Shown here one piece after another: positions 60,879 through 64,000 of a DNA stretch of 64,000 nt. The notes below the pieces were generated by a model. It saw only the letters and a list, made by a program, of their open reading frames with translations, had not been told where the DNA came from and did no database searches. Position 1 is the stretch's first letter, and the number at the start of each line of letters is the position of its first letter. The translations under genes and the position numbers were made by a program. This stretch comes from Mimachlamys varia (lineage: Eukaryota > Mollusca > Bivalvia > Pectinida > Pectinidae): assembly GCA_947623455.1 (NCBI GenBank), contig OX392536.1, forward strand, positions 15,123,282 to 15,187,281. Reading direction: 5' to 3'.

Positions 60879-63800
60879 GTCTCTACAGGTGACCCCGTCA
60901 GAGGAAATAGAACTTGTGAAATATCTGGGCACCGACTCAAAACGACACGATGAGAGCCTCCGGCCATCAAACGCCGGCCACTGATCCATTATCAGGACTT
61001 CAGAAGATTTGACAGAGGCTAGACGAAAGCTGGCAAGGTGTTTGAGGAAAGAAATGGTATGTACAAGCGATATCCAATTGGAAAATCTCTCAAAGCGATG
61101 TGAGAATAGATCGGTAACAGGTTCAGTAGTTGTGTCGCATTTCAAAACCTCTGCACGCGAGGCCTGATTTCTTTGTCGCAGTTTTCATCGACTAATCACC
61201 CTTCGCTGTATTTGTCTTTGTTCACTTCGGCTGATTTGCGAAGGCCGAATGCAGCTATGGCGGGGGATGGAGTATTGCCGAACGTGTGTACCCCATACGA
61301 TACTCAATCAGTGGTTCATCAGTGTCACTCTCGGAATGCCAGAGAAACCGTAAAAAGTGTCTGTGTTCTTCAGTAACGAAGAAGCAGTGAAAAATCTGCT
61401 GGATATCTGCTACAATGGCCACTCTTTCCTTACGAAAACGCATGAGGATCCCTAGAAGGCTGTTCGTAAGATCGGTATGGTAAGGAAGGCATCGTTGAGC
61501 GAAACTCCCTCAAATGATGCCGATGAGTCGAATACAACGCGTATCTGCGAAGTTTTCTTCTGTGATAAACTCCGAATATCGGTAAATACCATTGTTCCAA
61601 TGAATTTGAGATATGCGACGCTATCTCTGCATGTTCACAGTCAATCATGTTTTTCATAAACAAACAAAAATGGGACTTCTTTCCTGGATTCCTCTTGAGG
61701 TATCGAGTTAGGGACCTGGCCCTGTCCAAAAACTGTGGCTTGTTGTAAGGTAGAGCTTGTCTATTCTTCCGAAATGGGAGAGGCGCCTCCCAGTTGCCGT
61801 TAACATTTTTTGTCATGGTTTTGTTCATAACTCGAAGAAACTCTCTATCGTGGACAGGGAACCATGGCTTGTCGTCGTCAGAAGTTCTGAAGAATATAGA
61901 ATTGTGCGGTACGTTATTATTGTTATTCACATGAAGGGTGTTTGGACAGGGTGCAAGAGCCAAGGGGCGCCCATTTCCAAGAATCCATGTTTTACTTAGG
62001 TTGACAAAGTCCTGGTCGTGAATGACTCCCAGCCATACTTCTCTGATGACGATCCATCCTAAACTTAGTTTCTGGGTAAAAGGGGCAGCTGTGGGGCCGA
62101 GACGTTGATTCAACATATGATGGGCTTCTATGAGATCGCGACCGATGAGGAGCATACTCTCAGCGTCCTCATTCAGGGGCGGATTTCCTCAGATATGTCT
62201 TGCAAGTGTTCGTGCAACATAGCAACCTCTGGGGTCGGTATTTCATTCCGAACTTAAGGATGTATCCTGGTATGAGGTCAATATTTTCTTGTAACTACGT
62301 TTTTCTCTCTTATGATTTTTTTGAAAGATGAGGGTATGTTAAACAGAAAAATGCAAAAAAAAAAAAGATATGTTAGCGTGCTTGATTTTTTCCCAGGTCT
62401 TCTCGAAGATGCCTTATCATTTAAGGCTGTTTAGCCTAGTTTGGCATTTCAAAAAATCTTGTTTATTGAAAATGTAAAATCAAAAAGAAAAACAACTGTC
62501 AAGATTATTTCCACTGCTTAATCTTCACCCTTCATGATGTCTTTGGTGAAATGTAAACAAAAAAATAAGTAATCAAAACATATATCTGATTGAATTTTGT
62601 TATTTTATTCTTGTCTCAGTATTGAACAATTGTTACAAAATAAGCACAATATTTCCATATTGGAACAAAAATTAAATATAATTCCTGTAACTACATTTTT
62701 CTGCTATTTTGTCAGCTGGTAGGACAGACTTAGCTTAATTATTATTTAAAAAAAAATAACATGTTAGCGTTGAAACTTTTTCAATAATGAGTAAAATGTG
62801 TAAAACAATAACTTCAATGCCTCCCCTGACTAGATTGACCAAATATACTATTAATTCACTGAATTGAATCAAAACTGCATTGAAAAATACAAAGAACCTT
62901 GCAAATATTTCTCAAAATATTAAATATTTCCTAAAATAATTATTAGCTCTATCTAATTTTTTTTCTGAAAGAAATATTGGTGAAATGAAAATTAATAGTT
63001 GCAAAAATAGTTGGATTTTAAAACAGAATTGTCTCCCTTTGAAATATAAGGGTAGATTTGAAGCAAATTCATGAGTGTAAAAAAATACCTGAAATTTTTT
63101 TTCAAACTTTCTGATATTTTTCAAATACATATAATTTTATAATTAGTGTCAAAAAAATATATATAAATTAAAATTGCAACCACCAAACACTGATCATGAG
63201 TTGTCCATATGGATGCGAGCTGTATTTTATATGTGAGCACCATGAAGAATCTCACCAAATGGTCTTTTGTCACTCTATTTATCGATTGTTTTGATGCTTG
63301 GATTAACATTTTGACTCAACATGAAAATAGTTGCTGTGTCTTCATTAGCAATCAGAGTTCCTAAGTGTACATGTACATCCTATTTTTGATGTTTTGAAAC
63401 TAGATCCACAATCAATGCTTGTTCCATTCCTTTTGAACTACCATTCCAGTTTTTGTGATAGTCGATAGTCATGTGACTTAGGTGTTGTGCATTTTCTGTT
63501 GACAAAGTCGATGGTCTTGAACAATTTTGCACTAACAATGAATCCAAGAACTTTGCCTGTTTCATGGAAGAGTGACCTGTTAATAAAGAGAAGATACAAT
63601 AAACACAAAAGTTTGTGAAAATGGCAGGGTATTTGGATTGTTTGTACAACAATAAACAATGTAGAAAAATTGTAATGTAATAAAAACTACATCCAAAATT
63701 TGACCCAATTTCCGGTAACATTTAAATTGAACACATTAATTGAGGTCATTTTGTCAAATCAGGGAAAGAAATCTGCAATTGTGCGACCTTTTCATCTGGA

Positions 63801-64000
63801 ATGAGTATTTTAGGCAATTGGACAAATTTGGGCCCCATCCCTCAGCCCCAGGGTAAAAAAATCATATGTCAAGCTGTCATACACTGACTATAATTCCATC
63901 CAAGTTTGAAATATTTCCAATTGACAAAATATACCCAAAAGTATAATTTACCTACACAAAGTATAGTAAACTCTAGCTGGATTAGTTCATTCTGTAATTC
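60879..64000. repeat. Long direct repeat, copy 2 (partner at 53831-56953)
   Basis: It starts abruptly at GTCTCTACAGG, directly joined to the DIRS-type element (preceding bases CGACCT against CAGTG in copy 1, so no homology to the left). It contains part of the BEL/Pao gag (60879 to about 61158), a second copy of the pol fragment and the AT-rich insert, and runs off the window. Gag coding is orphaned here because its upstream part is absent. Confidence 0.95.
61178..62252 (-). pseudogene. BEL/Pao pol fragment, copy 2
   Basis: Duplicate of 54130-55205 with the same frame changes, so it was already broken when copied. Differences: T to C at 61460 (Lys to Glu in the shifted frame reading RSYEQPS) and loss of one A near 62182, which moves the frame just before SMLLIGRD. 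Confidence 0.9.

Noticed and set aside
53831..64000. The 3.1-kb direct repeats as LTRs of one retrotransposon
   Set aside because: The repeats contain gag and pol coding sequence and a long insert, their start is GTCTCT and not TG, and copy 1 continues leftwards in gag. A segmental duplication fits better.

Overview
The window is eukaryotic and almost certainly from an invertebrate animal. It is built of satellite DNA and decayed transposable elements, and no intact host gene could be recognised. The mix of elements (a tRNA-derived SINE whose central domain looks like the MetaSINE type, L1/Tx1-like and CR1-like LINEs, BEL/Pao, a tyrosine-recombinase retrotransposon, mariner and an invertebrate Mutator-like transposase) suggests a marine lophotrochozoan, perhaps a bivalve mollusc. 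That taxonomic guess is inference from recalled family distributions; no search was run.

Layout. Bases 1-33131 are one continuous satellite array of about 167 monomers of 196-200 bp, all in one orientation and organised into higher-order repeats at several scales (988-991, 1194, 1387, 1581, about 2962 and 6924 bp), each a whole multiple of about 197.8 bp. Bases 33132-36824 hold an unrelated complex repeat of about 1.1 kb units, rich in TCGGGA/TCCCGA hyphenated palindromes and a 45-bp minisatellite; it appears to interrupt a satellite monomer. From 36844 to about 38985 the satellite returns as 11 diverged monomers in the opposite orientation, starting at a 19-bp inverted repeat.

Bases 38986-41613 are an L1/Tx1-like LINE fragment (minus strand), truncated at both ends. 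Bases 41614-45590 are a CR1-like LINE (plus strand) with an intact ORF1 and a broken ORF2. Then come a 43-45 bp minirepeat, a stretch with a possible promoter, and a foldback element (46760-47651). Next is the most unusual pair: a His-Cys-box (I-PpoI-like) nuclease reading frame at 48093-48472, broken by one extra T in a T10 run, convergent with a decayed Mutator-like transposase at 48645-50195.

Bases 51295-64000 are nested retroelement wreckage. A plus-strand BEL/Pao gag carries a SINE (with an 11-bp target-site duplication) and an internally deleted mariner (with TIRs and TA duplication). It meets a minus-strand BEL/Pao pol/gag tail to tail near 54.1 kb. A DIRS-order element (RT/RNase H then tyrosine recombinase) lies at about 59450-60878. 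Bases 53831-56953 recur almost perfectly at 60879-64000, as expected for a 7048-bp tandem duplication whose second copy runs off the window.

The genes do not form a pathway: apart from the unexplained nuclease they are replication and mobility genes of selfish elements, nearly all inactivated. The window reads as a heterochromatic edge, with a homogeneous satellite core on the left, a diverged and inverted satellite fringe, then layered transposon insertions.
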